From: Diphasiastrum complanatum
Lineage: Eukaryota > Streptophyta > Lycopodiopsida > Lycopodiales > Lycopodiaceae
Direction of reading: 5' to 3'
DNA: 64,000 nucleotides
Assembly: GCA_029204225.1 (NCBI GenBank)
Contig: CM055095.1
Location: 56,748,140 to 56,812,139 of the forward strand
Part shown: positions 52,516-64,000 of the stretch, one piece after another
Position numbering within the stretch: position 1 is the stretch's first letter
How the letters are laid out: each line of letters begins with the position of its first letter
Position numbers and translations under genes: made by a program
The notes under the pieces: generated by a model
Told to the model about the DNA's origin: nothing
What the model saw: only the letters and a program-made list of their open reading frames with translations
The model's database searches: none

Positions 52516-52733
52516 ACTGTGGGACAACACAAGTAAAGTACAATAGCATGAATTGAGGCAGATTAACATAGGATTTAGGAGAGTAGAGGGAATAAATCCA
52601 ACAAATTACTCATTAATCATTCTTTTAATCAGTTCTATGGTTAAGCTCCTAGAACAAGTTACTACAACAAGTTCTATAATCTATTTGTCATTCAGAGTGC
52701 AATTTATTGTTCTTTCTCTCTGTTCGTCGCACT

Positions 52734-52856
52734 GCCAAAATGACTTTCCTTGTATTTTTGCAGGGTATGCGATTGTAGGAATATTTACAACAACATAATG
52801 AATGGATCTAGATTAGCAGAGCTAGAGGTAGGGATGGAAATGATAGAAGTCCAACA
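52734..52856 (-). repeat. 3' LTR start of Copia C6
   Basis: On the minus strand TGTTGGACTTCTATC follows a purine tract AAGGGGGG. About 122 bp match 54946-54823. Confidence 0.7.
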
Positions 52857-54110
52857 CCCCCCCTTAATCTGGATCCTTAAATGCCCTGATTTGCAAATTC
52901 AAGATAGCACAAGAATTCTTGTGTGCTTCCTGATTCAATCCCTTTGTAAATATGCCAGCCGCCATGTATAGGGTTCTGCAAAATTTCAGACTTACTTCCT
53001 TGTTGAGTATCATGCCCCTGATATAGTGATATCTGATTTTGATGTGCTTGCTCCTAGAATGAAATCTAGGATTGATAGATAATGCAATAGCGTCTGGCCT
53101 AAGACCAACATCAGATAGTAAATTTCTCAACCAAATTGCCTCTTTGGTAGCTTGAGAGATTGCAATGGATCATATTCTGAGGATGACATTGCAATGGAGG
53201 CCTGCTTCCGACTGTTCCAAGATATCGGACCATTATTGAGTAGGAAGACAAATCTAGAAGTCAATTTTCTGGTGTCAACATCGCCTGTCCAATTTACATC
53301 TATATATCCATGAAGTGTCTGGATATCGGATGAATCAACATCTCCATAGCATATACATAGCTCGATAGTAGCTCGTACATATTTTATTACTTTAAAAAGA
53401 GCTTTCCAATGGATTATGCCAAGATTGGTCATGTACTGACTCAAGGAACTGATGGCGTATGCAAGATCTGGCCTGGTCGAGATCATTGCATACATGAGGG
53501 ACCCGATAATAGATTGGTATGGATACCCCTTCATTTGTGCCTTCTCCGCATTGGTCTGAGGGCACTGTTCCATGGATAATTTGAGACCTGGATCCATAGG
53601 ATTATATACAGACTTGCAATTCATGAAATTGAATTTCACTAGCAAATTATGAAAGTACCTCTGCTGGGTAATATAGAGAAGTCTTTGACTTCTGTCTTTG
53701 TGGATTTGAATCTCGAGACAATAGTGTGCTTCTCCATGATCTGTCATTTCGAATTCTTGGGATAGCATCCTCTTTGTATCTTTTTTTAGAACAATATTGT
53801 TGCTATGAACATCAATGTATCATCCACCTAAAGTGTGATGATGACAAAGAATTGATCAATAGGTTTGAAATATACATTATAGTCTACAGAGCTAGGTTGG
53901 AATCCATGATCGATCAAGAACGTGTTGATATGATGAAACCATGCTCTGGATGATTGTTTCATATCGTACAAAGGTTTATGGAGTTTGCATACCTGGTCTT
54001 CTCGACCATTGAGGATATATCCTTCTGGTTGGATCATGTAGATGTCGTCCTCAATAACTCCATTGAGGAATGTTGTTTGTACATCCATCTAGTGTACCTC
54101 AAGATCTAGT
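52857..54110 (-). pseudogene. Copia C6 reverse transcriptase and RNase H, minus strand
   Basis: Reading down from 54088: MDVQTTFLNGVIEDDIYMIQ, KPLYDMKQSSRAWF (54088-53828); then LSQEFEMTDHGEAHYCLEIQ, YQSIIGSLMYAMISTRPDLA, GDVDTRKLTSRFVFLLNNGP (53768-53127); then NPRFHSRSKHIKIRYHYIRG and FCRTLYMAAGIFTKGL (53130-52864). The YVDD segment falls in the gap between the first two pieces. Several frameshifts. Confidence 0.85.
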
Positions 54111-54253
54111 GTAGCAGCATATGAAAGTAGCAGTCGAATAGAGGTGTGCTTGACGACTGGGCTGAAAGTTTCGAAGTAGTCAATATTGGAAATCTGTGAG
54201 AATCTCCTTGCCCCGAGTCGAGCTTTCCTTTTGTCGATACTGCCATCTGCTTA

Positions 54254-54370
54254 TATTATAGAACTTGTTGTAGTAACTTGTTCTAGGAGCTTAGCCGCAA
54301 CAACTGATAAGTCGTTGTATATATACACATGGCTAACAGATTAAAAGAATGATTAATGAGTAATCTACTT
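54254..54370 (+). repeat. Inverted partner of 52608-52680
   Basis: ATTATAGAACTTGTTGTAGT and TTGTTCTAGGAGCTTA here are the reverse complement of 52640-52680, and GATTAAAAGAATGATTAATG of 52610-52640; a block of about 37 bp is extra in this copy. Together they bracket most of C6. Confidence 0.75.
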
Positions 54371-54479
54371 GAAAATAGGATTAAGGCACTACAACGTGTT
54401 GTTGGCAATCGCACTCGGACAATATTTGATTTAGTTGGAGATTTTTTCCAGTCGTGACAAATGTATTGTTGAGCTGCCA

Positions 54480-54745
54480 ATTTGATGATATCGAATTTTG
54501 AGAATTGGCACTTACATCGACTTTTGAAGAAGTCGGATAGTTGATGTCAGAGGTTCGACAAACTTCGATGTCGAATTCAGAAGTTGAACAAGGTTGAGAA
54601 GTCAGAGATTTCAGACAAGTCGTAGACTTCGGACAAGTCAAGTGTTGCTCTCATGTCTTCAAAAGTCGACTTCGGCTAATGCCGTCGGGCTCATAAATGC
54701 AACACCTTCGAAAAAATGCAACACCTTCGGCTTTTTCGTATTTCT
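54480..54745 (+). repeat. Degenerate GAAGTCG/CTTCGG repeats
   Basis: Short words GAAGTCGGA, GAAGTTGAA, GACTTCGGAC and CACCTTCG recur irregularly. No gene seen. Confidence 0.45.
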
Positions 54746-54822
54746 GAAAAATGCGACATTAGTCAGAAATGACTTAGAACATATTGTTCACGGACCTTCG
54801 ATGTTTTTGCACATTTTGCCAC

Positions 54823-54946
54823 AGTGCCGAAATGACTTTCCTTGTATTTCTACAGGGTATGCGACTGTAGGAATATTTACAACAGCATAATGAATGGATG
54901 TAGATTAGCAGAGAGAGATAGGGAAGGAGGGGATAGAAATCCAACA
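54823..54946 (-). repeat. Second LTR terminus related to C6
   Basis: Minus strand TGTTGGATTTCTATCC, matching 52856-52734 with a number of substitutions. In position it would be the 5' LTR of C6, though intervening sequence is rearranged. Confidence 0.65.
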
Positions 54947-57900
54947 GACAAGTTATTACAATGCCTTGCACAGCTCTTATATCATCATGAGTTTCTTAAA
55001 TTGTAAAGGAACAAAACTCAACATTTAGACACACATTTGTACTACTAATACATTGTATAATGTGAACTCTACTTACTTTTTCTTCGTATGTTCTTGTTGA
55101 GTAATCCTTCCACAATCCAATTATTGACTATGACATTTTACATTTCTATACATATTCAAGCATTATTATTACACTAGCATAGTAGCTAATAATCGTTCCT
55201 TGAACACATTGTTTTTGACAAGGATACCGTGAGTAATAGTTTTGTTGATTGTTACATGTCATAGTAAATGTTGATCTTGACAATGCTACCATGAGTTGTT
55301 GTCGTCAGTTATAAATGATGCTTATGGTGTTTTTAGTGACGTAGTGACATAATCAATTCTTACAAAAATATTGATATGGATAATGATTCAAGCATAGTGC
55401 AACATGAGGCATTGCTCAAGTCACGCAACATTGCACATTACATCAACATCAAGCTTTGCAACATAAAAATATTCAATCTCTAGTTAAACATCAGCATTTT
55501 GCTTATTTATTAGGATTCAGCTATTTTCTCTAACTCAAAGAAATCAAGAATATATTTTCTTAATAAGAGGAGGGATGGTCTCAAACATGTCTTAGATTAA
55601 GCCTTGGAGCATGAACCCACCACCACAAATTTGTGCACCTAGAAGAGTTTACACACACCCTCACCCAAACCCCCTCCAAAGAGATGGTCATTACATTTCA
55701 AGCATCTAACACCATATTGAGTGCATGTGGGCCCAACATCGTCATTTAGTGACTAGTTCAATAATTGATACTGGAAATTTGGACCTGATTTTTTTTCTCA
55801 CATTAGATCAATTAATGCACTAATTGGTCTAGAATTTAAGGGGTGGAGTGGCTTCTATGATTTGTAACCTCATTGCTTATTAGTCGTACAACCTGAGCTT
55901 AGACCTAACTTATGTAGGGTGCTTGGGTGCGCTCATACATTTTTAGAACTACACTTGTGTCATATGTTCCATAGCATAGCTTGAAAGAAAGTTCTCTTTC
56001 CACTTGCATATTGATTGTAACCACTTTGATGTAGTTATGTCTGATAGGAACATGCTCGTTACTCATTGGGCCCAAGGTTTGGATATCAAGATTTTTTAGC
56101 AATGAGCTATGGAATATTCAAAAGCCAAAGTGGATCAAGCTTGAAGTTCATAGAAAAAATATTGTTAAGTATATGTAGGCCTCATAATGTTAACACAATG
56201 ACAAAGATTGATTGTTCGAGCTAGGGAACAAATGGCCAGATAGATGCCTATGGGTCGACCTCATGAGTACACTTAGTCCATGGAAAAATATCATATATTT
56301 ATTCATTTAGATAGGGAGTGAACTTTTGCCTTTACTTGTACTATACACTTAGCATATTCATAGCCATATCCATGTATATACTTGCACCTCTACTCACACC
56401 ACATACCCATGATCCATAATACAATACCATGTCCATCTACCATACTCCAAGATCTATACTTGGTTGTACGCTTATTTTGTATGTGTATATGCCCTCCACA
56501 TAGTCATATCTATGCTTAGCCCATCCCCCCACCCCTTCATGTAAGTTGTGCTTATGAGGACCCTTTGGGCCTAGGACCTAATATTAATAACCGAAAAAGA
56601 GTTTTTTCAAAGATATGCCTCTTTTGGGGTAGGGGACATGAAGGTTAAAAATATCTGAAATCCATGCATGTCTACTTCCGCCGCGATTGGCAGTGAAGTT
56701 GGCGAGACCTCCCCCCCGCGGTTGTCCTTTAGTAAGTTAAAATACTAGTCATTGAATGTTAATTGAAGTTCATGTGCATAAAATATATTGTGCATTTAAA
56801 TCATGATAATTCTGTTGTAGCGAGTTATTATATACATCACCCACATATGAAACTAACAATGTCCATTTTAATATAATCATAATGCAAATTCATAAAAACT
56901 TCATTGATGTTCAAAATAAGAGTACAAGTAATTCATTAGCATTAGCTTGCCATGAGCTAGACACGAGATCATGAGGTAGTTTGTGGACAAGTACAAAAAA
57001 CTCAAATATTTCTATTTACATGTAAATTAACAAATTGTTTACCTACTTGGAGTCATCTTCACCTGTCATCCATGGATTACAACTATTGACTTACGCAGTC
57101 TCACATGTGATATCCATTTTAGGTAGGTATATTTTTATGTATATTGTAGGGATATCTAGAATTGGTAATGATTTCTCATCGATGTGCCTACGCTTCTTTG
57201 TAAACGTTTTGACTCTTAATCTCCATGCATAAATTGTCATGTCCATGAGCTATTTGTATTTGAAATCCATTCAAAGACAAGTAGTTCTCGTATTTGTAGT
57301 GATCTTATCATTTCCACATCATTTGTTCATTTTTGTATGTACCAAAGTGCAGTGAATCTATTCATGACTATCATCTTTGTTCTTACGCTTGACAATGTTT
57401 GCAATCCAAATGGGTTGCAGTCATAGAACTACAAAATATCGATAAGAATCTCTTTGCTAAGTGTAAATTGTAACAATGGTGCATCATCACCTTTGCAACC
57501 CCATAGGTATCCATCCATGTTTGTGGCATTTCAATACTCAGCCATGAAATTTGATGCATCCAACACTACATGATATTGGGCCAAGACTCGGCCGACAATA
57601 GCTTTCGAAAAAATGTGTCTTTTTTAGGAGAGAATCCATGAACGATGTAGTTCTAGTCATGTAAGGAATGTTTCTATTCTTTTATATATTTAAGGTACTT
57701 CTGTTAACTCATATATTGGGAATATTCTGTGAAGGCTAATATTAAGGTCATTTAGTTATTCATCATCAAAAGTCATTTTGTATAAGTGAGGAACAATGCT
57801 CCTTGGATTCCAAGGGGAGGCTTGAACCTGGCTTTGGATGATGGATAAGGAATTAAGGTAACTTACTTCATCATCATCCAAACTAATTTGTAGGAGGAAC

Positions 57901-60395
57901 AATGGATGATCCATTGATGAGAAAGATTTCAGAAGCTTGGAATTTTTACTCAAATAGTCATCTGCATCAACTTAGTAGTATTTCCATTGCATCATATGGG
58001 CACACCATTGAGCATCTAAAAGAAAAAGTACCAAGGGTTTCTGTGTCTCTCAAGATCATCGATTCCTCAAATATTAGTCGAGTCGAAGATGTGCAATAGG
58101 TCGCCGAGTGTTATTTTGGATGGAAGGACACCTTTTCCTACAAGAGGACGGGAATGCAAAATTTTACTCCGTAAGTATCGAATCTGGAAAATCCGTAACT
58201 AGAGGAAAATATGGCATCTCCCACTTTTGCAGGTATAGACGCTGCTTCAATAAAACGAAGCTGCTTCATCTTTGATAAAAACAAATCATAGTTCTTATTG
58301 GAATAAGCTGATGTGAAAAACCCAATGCCTATATGCCTCTTTATATGTCATAATACCTCCTTGCCAACTTGTGTTTGTCATAACTGCATCAAAAAAATTG
58401 GCCATTCTAGAGCATTCAGGATTTCAAACTTCTTAAAAAACCATGTAAAAGTCTAATAAATACTTATAGGCAATATGCTCAAAACTTAAATATTCACATT
58501 CGCATGCCAAATCTTCTATGTGGACAAATTAGACTTTCTTGTGTGTTGATAATAAAAAAAAGTCTTTGACCTTCTAGGATGGATGAGAGCATAGATGCCC
58601 ACCTTTTTCTTTCATCCATGGTATGAATGTATATGTTTCAAACAAGTATTTCTAAATAAGAATGCCAAATCCATCATGTTGTGATGACAATGTAGCGTTT
58701 TTGGGCATGCTTGCATCTCCCATTACGAGGTCATCAAATTTGAATACGGATGAAATTGTTTGATGTCGCATTGATTTTGTTGCACATTTGTACAATGACT
58801 GAAAATGCAACAAATTTTATTGTTTGTCAACCATCGATGATAAAGAACATTCTTTTTGGGGCCCCAACATATTTGATAGACATGTTTCAATGTCATCTTC
58901 TCTAGTAGGGCCATCGTGAATAGCTGAAAAATGAAAAATCTCATATGAAAGGTCTCCATTGTTGCTTCAACTATTCATGTGTAGATTGATGTTCTAGGGA
59001 GAACCTGACCCACAGTGAAGTGATACCAAATAATTACTTCTTGATCATCCACATGCTCTTCTCAACAGTCTCAACAATGTTCTTGAATCAAATAATCAGT
59101 ATGAGAAATGCTAATGAGAAGGTCCACTAAATATCAGTTACAGCTGGATCAAAGGGGATCCTCATTTGAAATTTGAACTAGGCATGAGCATCATAATCAT
59201 CCACATCACATAAGGTCCAACCCATAATACATATGTGTGCATTAACGCAAAGATTCTTTCAGCAAGACAGGGTGAATACAAGACAAGGTTTTAGATGTGA
59301 GAAATTTAAATAACAAGAAACCCTTTTGTTCCATAACACAAAGGGCATGCTCAGAACATCAAAACCGTAACTTGCGTCCCTTTGTAAGCAACCTTCAGGT
59401 GGACTTACTTTTCCAATCATTCAACGGGAAACAAGGAAAAGCGCCTCCTTGAGTGTGGAAACCAGAATTCTTATGGCACACTCCTGAAGTAAAACCTTCT
59501 AACAGTGCTGCAATTTGTACATCAAAACTGAGTCAAAGAGACCTTTAGCGAGCCACACGATTAGATGAGCACAGAATGATAGAAGAGGTGAAAGGGATCA
59601 TGATGATGTTGTAGAGCAGTCATTCAGTTCCAAAATGTCAGCGCTTAGTGATTGTGACCAAATAGGTCTATCCCACATATTTTGAAATACTAAACAAATT
59701 TATGATGCGAATTGATTCGATTCAAAATAAAAAAATGAACTCAACTGTCCATTCGCAATGTTGAGCGAAAACAAAGAACTATAGGAACTTGGTATTCTTG
59801 AATGCTGGTAGCGGTTCCGTCTTGATATAAAATGCATTTACAAAGGGGCACAAAATACTAACTCGATCCATAGGCCATCTAATTCAAACACCATGATGAA
59901 ATGAAGCATAATGGATTTGGAATGATATCTAGTTCTTTGTTTTACCGCTTAACTCCAATAATTTTGACATTACTAACTTTAACCCATAAGACGCTTTTCA
60001 GCAACCAAAATAATTGGGTCAATTAGAATTACACAAAATATTGCCACATATATACCTAACAAACAAGATGAAACAGCAATAAGCAAACCACCATGAATTC
60101 AGACCGTGCGGAAGGACAACCAAACTCACCACAGAGCCTACGAGAGGTTTGTGCCAGTTCAAGAAAGTCATAATTTACTTCCAAAGTTCCAGAACTAGAA
60201 CTATATTCACAAAACAACTTTTACATTGAAAATAATATAGCTTCTATGTCAATACAAGCATCCACATTTACTTACACCTAAACAGAAGAATTTGCATCAT
60301 GGAATAAGTCAAGTTCAATGCAATTCTTAAAACCTGTTAAAATATTATTTCTTACTGATGAAATGTCACTATCAGCCAACTACCTATACACAATT
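54947..60395. other. Long stretch without a recognised gene
   Basis: AT-rich, short scattered frames, none with a domain I can name. The last few hundred bases before 60396 presumably hold the 3' UTR of the MBF1 gene. Confidence 0.45.
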
Positions 60396-60515
60396 CTATT
60401 TTTTTCCTCTTAATTTCACCCCAAGCACTCTCTCGAGTTTGGTGATGATTTGCTGATTGGGTATCGCTTTTCCAGATTCGTACTCTTGAATAATTTGTGG
60501 CTTCTCATTGATTTG
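60396..60515 (-). CDS. MBF1: MBF1 terminal exon
   Basis: 39 codons and TAG. Begins [16 protein letters not shown] after acceptor GTTGCAG. The first residue Q stands where many plant proteins have L or I. Confidence 0.9.
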   Translation of the reverse strand, partial: QINEKPQIIQEYESGKAIPNQQIITKLERVLGVKLRGKK

Positions 60516-60765
60516 CTGCAACACAGAAAAGGATATAGGTCACAGGTCTTTATTAAAACTCATTCACCAAGAAGAACCAATTCTATTTTATGCTGTCTAC
60601 AAAATTGCAAGACTTTAAGAAAAGACATGCCAAAGCTTCTAGAAACCTAGCTAATATATATCTGAGCATGTTTTCAGAATACCTGGGCAAGCTGAGCCTG
60701 AGTGAGTTTTTTATCCAGACGAGCTTGCATGATATTCTTTCTCAACTCTGTTGGTACTTTTTCAT
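60396..60765 (-). CDS. MBF1: MBF1 transcriptional coactivator, last two exons (5' part missing)
   Basis: Exons 60765-60683 and 60515-60396 join in frame into the C-terminal 66 residues of multiprotein bridging factor 1, ending LGVKLRGKK then TAG. The first starts inside a split codon (AT after the acceptor CATGCAG). Together they form the Cro/C1-type helix-turn-helix: [25 protein letters not shown], then [20 protein letters not shown] and [13 protein letters not shown]1 bridges TBP and sequence-specific activators and acts in stress responses. The C-terminal LRGKK and lack of extra tail match group-I MBF1a/b rather than MBF1c (from memory). The full protein is about 140 residues; the N-terminal core exons were searched for in 60766-64000 and not found. 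Sequence is intact and looks functional. Confidence 0.88.
60683..60765 (-). CDS. MBF1: MBF1 penultimate exon
   Basis: Two bases plus 27 codons: [27 protein letters not shown]. Donor GTATTC; intron to the last exon is 167 bp. Confidence 0.9.
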
Positions 60766-63700
60766 CTGCATGAGAAAACAAAATGTTGCATCTATTCCTC
60801 AAAAACTTTTGCAGCTTAAAAAAAATTTGCAAACATAACAAACATGACGCATATACTAGACCTAGCAAATGTGATTTTCAACATTCAAGTCCTCAGCTAC
60901 AGTTTTCAAAAATAATACCAACACATCTTTTGCTTTCCTAAAGTTTTTTTGAAAACGTCAATATCAAGGAACTTGAAGCTTACAAATCCAGGGTAAAATC
61001 TCAGCAATTTCGATTGAACGGTCTAGACTTTTAGCCATAAATGCCTTTGTACCAAATTGAATGCAAATATAGAATTATGGCTAGTAACAGGAAATGATTT
61101 GCTCTTGCTACCATATACAATGTTCCACATTCTGCTCATGGTTCTGACCACTACATGCTTTAGTAACAAGAACGAACTTTGCATATTGGTCATGATATTC
61201 GTAGTTTATTTATAATGAAAATGTGCCTTTAAAAGAATAGATGAAAACTGAAAACATGCTAGCAGTGCATGTGCATTGGGAACTATGAACTTAGGAAAAT
61301 CTGATCCATAAGCAATTTACAATGACTTGCTCAGTAAAATTCTAATCCTTTAAAACAAGAATGAATTACAATAGAGGTCAAACTAGAAATGACGCTTGTC
61401 AAAACCTTGTCACTCTCTTTGAAGTCAAATTCTTGAATCAAATCAGTAGTATTCATGTAATTGTGTGTTAGTCTCATTTTATCTCTCTATTGTTGGTGCC
61501 TTCAAAACTAGCAGAATGAGGAGAAGAAAAATTCTTCAATCACACTTTCCACAACCTCTCAATAGTCCTTCAATTAGACAACTGAATTATCCAACTATTG
61601 TCAATTTTCTACATAAAACCAATCAAGTTCAGTAGCTACACAGGATTTAAATACTATCCAATCTTTCTAATAATGAATTAAAAATTTTCAAAATCCATTC
61701 AACAATCAATAATTTTTTATGCATTATAAAAAGAGAATAACACACTGGGGCATAAGCAAATGATTGTAGGAATTATGATAATAAAGAGTTACTAAACAGA
61801 ATGAAATCATGGAGTAAAACAATAATCCATATAAGGCTTACACCATAGTGAGCCCAGGTGACATAGATTATGAAAATAGCGAAATGCCCGTGACTCAAAA
61901 AGTTGCACTTGAACTGCACCTTATGACCTAGCCCCATGACTCAACCAAGGTAGAGGAGCTACAAATTCCTACCCATACCATCCAATGCCCTAAAGTAGGT
62001 GCAGATTTCTGAGTATTCTTTTGTAAGTACATAGTATTATGGACATACAGTACTTTTAGAACTTATGGGCCAACATCCATTCTCTTGGAAGGACCACGGG
62101 TTAGTTTTACTTTACAGGTGGTGATTACTTCAAATTTAGGATTCAGCCCTTATCTCAGTACAGTTCAAGAGGAAGTAGAAATACTCATTTGATAGCTTAT
62201 GGATTGGTTCAATCCTTAGTTTCTTTGTAGGAGACTTGTTGCTCTTTCTTGTAGGGGATCACCTAATGGCTATGATTTAATGTTTGGTTTGAGGATTCTC
62301 TTTGCTTCATCTTTTATGGTCTTTTGTGCTTAATGTAGTGGTAAATTTGTGATTGACCTCAAGACATGGTGTCAGAGCCCTTCTCATGGCATGTGGAGGC
62401 TGGATTATTCAACAATGATCTACTCTTGACAGGCTTTTTTTGGAGGCATCTGTGCAACAATTCGAATTTTTCATCATAATTTTCTCTAAGGTGATGTGGA
62501 AATCAAAATCAACAGTTGCATTCGATTCTCAACATCAAATAGCTCAAGGAGAGACCATTTTTTTTCTTTGGCCAATTCCCGGAAACCCTAAATACAAAAA
62601 ACCTAATGTTTTAGTCTACTACCCACATTTTTGCAGCACTAAATCGAGGCATGCCTATAAAACCAGACGGTACATTAATCGGAGCTCCTTTGAAAAGCAA
62701 TTGCAGAATCAAAATTTTGGTCAAAGGGGGTACTTGAGCATCCTTTTGTCAAGTCACGGCATCATTCAACAGTGATTTCATAATTTACTCGTCAATTCAG
62801 CCTAGATCCTTCACGGTAGCCTACAATCCTCATATACATACTTTTGTGACCCACGTTGAGGGTCAAGACCTTTGTTTTAGTTATTACAATCTTATATGCG
62901 CCTGCATAACCCGTTATGAACATACATATAATTATGCTACAGTACGACATTACTTGACAGTAGTGGTTATATTTGGCAATATGGGGACCTCTAGATAAGA
63001 CTCTCACAGGTTGATATTCATAGGCTGCTTAATCTTTCTTGAATGGTGTGACCTAACCCTAAGAAGTAGGGTATAAGTAGGTGTTGCATTATCTATGGTA
63101 GCTCGTGATAATCATTACTTCGAAGTTCTTTGTGGGAGTCTGGAGATGAGGAACTCTTCCTTGTAGGGGCTCAACTACTAAGGCAATTGACATTCACTCA
63201 GTATTCTGAACAAAAAAATTGCTACTTGATTATCTTTTGCTGCCTATTTTGTACTTGATGTGATGTTGACTCTGTGAGTTGGTAACACAATCTGCAATTC
63301 ATATTACATCCAATGCCAAAATTTGTTATGCCTTTGATAAACATCAATGTTCTTTTAGCATATCCTTTTAGTAAACATCTTTAGGATTGCTCATTGTTAT
63401 CTTACTACTACAACAAAATATGGATATACTTTGTCTATGGTGATTTCACCACCCATTTGTATAGTGACTTGTCTTGACATGGAGATTCCTCCTCCTTAGA
63501 AGTTTTCCACTAGTCTCGAAACTGCCTCTTGCAACAGTCAAAAGCGAAGCAACCATAACTACAACAATTACTACAATAACCTTGTCAAACTAGTTTGGCC
63601 AAGGATGTGCTACTGACAGTGTTTGTTTGGTCGGTGTTCTACATCTTTGAAATTTCTAGCTCCAAGTTTATCCAAAATGTTTTAATTAGTTGATGGAATG

Positions 63701-63950
63701 TGTTTTACTCCCCTTGCTCTGCTTATCAGAAGATATGATGCTAAGTTAATAGCCCTTAATGAGACCGTCATATTGACATATAACAAGTATAGTTAATTGG
63801 ATTATGTTATATTTATTCTTACGTGTTTTGGTGCTCACTAGTCCTAGTTTATAATCGTTAGAACCCAAGAGTGCAACCTAGCCCCTATAGCCAGTTGTCT
63901 ATTCGTCTTCATTTCCATTATGAGAGTGGAGATTGTGATAGCAGTTTGTG

Positions 63951-63954
<4 letters not shown>
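60766..63954. other. Upstream of MBF1 exons, nothing recognised
   Basis: Probably an MBF1 intron plus repeats. A frame of 111 codons at 62440-62775 has no recognisable domain. A TGGTGTCAGAGCCC near 62370 resembles a Copia primer-binding site, but no LTR was confirmed. Confidence 0.4.

Positions 63955-64000
<46 letters not shown>
63955..64000 (+). repeat. (CT)n microsatellite, runs off the window
   Basis: 23 uninterrupted CT units to the last base. Confidence 0.95.

Noticed and set aside
62365-62385. TGGTGTCAGAGCCC as a Copia primer-binding site
   Set aside because: Two differences or more, and no LTR end or gag start was confirmed next to it.
1-64000. CRISPR arrays, operons, bacterial-type signals, tRNA or rRNA genes
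   Set aside because: The repeats seen lack the regular repeat-spacer form, the genes are spliced plant genes, and no RNA gene could be recognised by eye.

Overview
The window is nuclear DNA of a land plant: two ordinary eukaryotic genes with GT-AG introns sit in a sea of plant-type transposable elements (Ty1/Copia, Ty3/Gypsy, LINE, hAT, Helitron-like ends, MITE-like hairpins, tandem repeats). The very long, transposon-filled introns fit a vascular plant with a large genome such as a fern, lycophyte or gymnosperm; the sequence alone does not settle which.

Host genes. (1) Plus strand, 3420-25726: ten exons encoding the C-terminal ~330 residues of a DEAD-box RNA helicase of the RH10/DDX47/Rrp3 type (pre-rRNA processing). 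The N-terminal ~125 residues (Q motif, Walker A, motif Ia) are not found in 1-3419 and probably lie upstream of the window. One intron is 13.8 kb and another 4.0 kb. (2) Minus strand, 60396-60765: the last two exons of a group-I MBF1 transcriptional coactivator; its 5' exons were not found and may lie beyond 64000.

Layout. 1-3419: GC-rich imperfect repeats, a G-rich minisatellite and a (GA)n tract. 5035-18845 (the giant intron): a Gypsy integrase scrap, a 1.9-kb CACGTG-rich repeat array, two Helitron-like 3' ends facing each other around a CpG-rich element, a 152-bp tandem duplication, a minus-strand block of broken coding sequence and a 344-bp near-perfect foldback. 18888-22873: hAT transposase relic and a 239-bp duplication. 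25727-29174: no gene, LINE relic at 28490-29020. 29175-51130: nested retrotransposons, namely a Copia 5' end (29175-30544), a truncated minus-strand Gypsy (30545-42487) split by a complete minus-strand Copia (34119-39550, duplicated CAACG), a Copia 3' end (42640-43514), and a foldback element (about 43930-51130) holding a complete Copia (44148-50352, duplicated GCCGA). 51400-54946: more minus-strand Copia relics and a minisatellite. 54947-60395 and 60766-63954 hold no recognised gene. The window ends in (CT)n.

Most notable: the minus-strand Copia at 34119-39550 has LTRs about 98% identical, yet its reverse transcriptase region is replaced by about 850 bp of unrelated sequence that keeps the reading frame open. 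The foldback at 15189-15532 has two arms of 172 bp with no indel, each holding an aligned 43-codon reading frame, and may be a proto-microRNA or hairpin-siRNA locus. No coordinated system joins the two host genes; the window is best read as a record of transposon activity in and around them.
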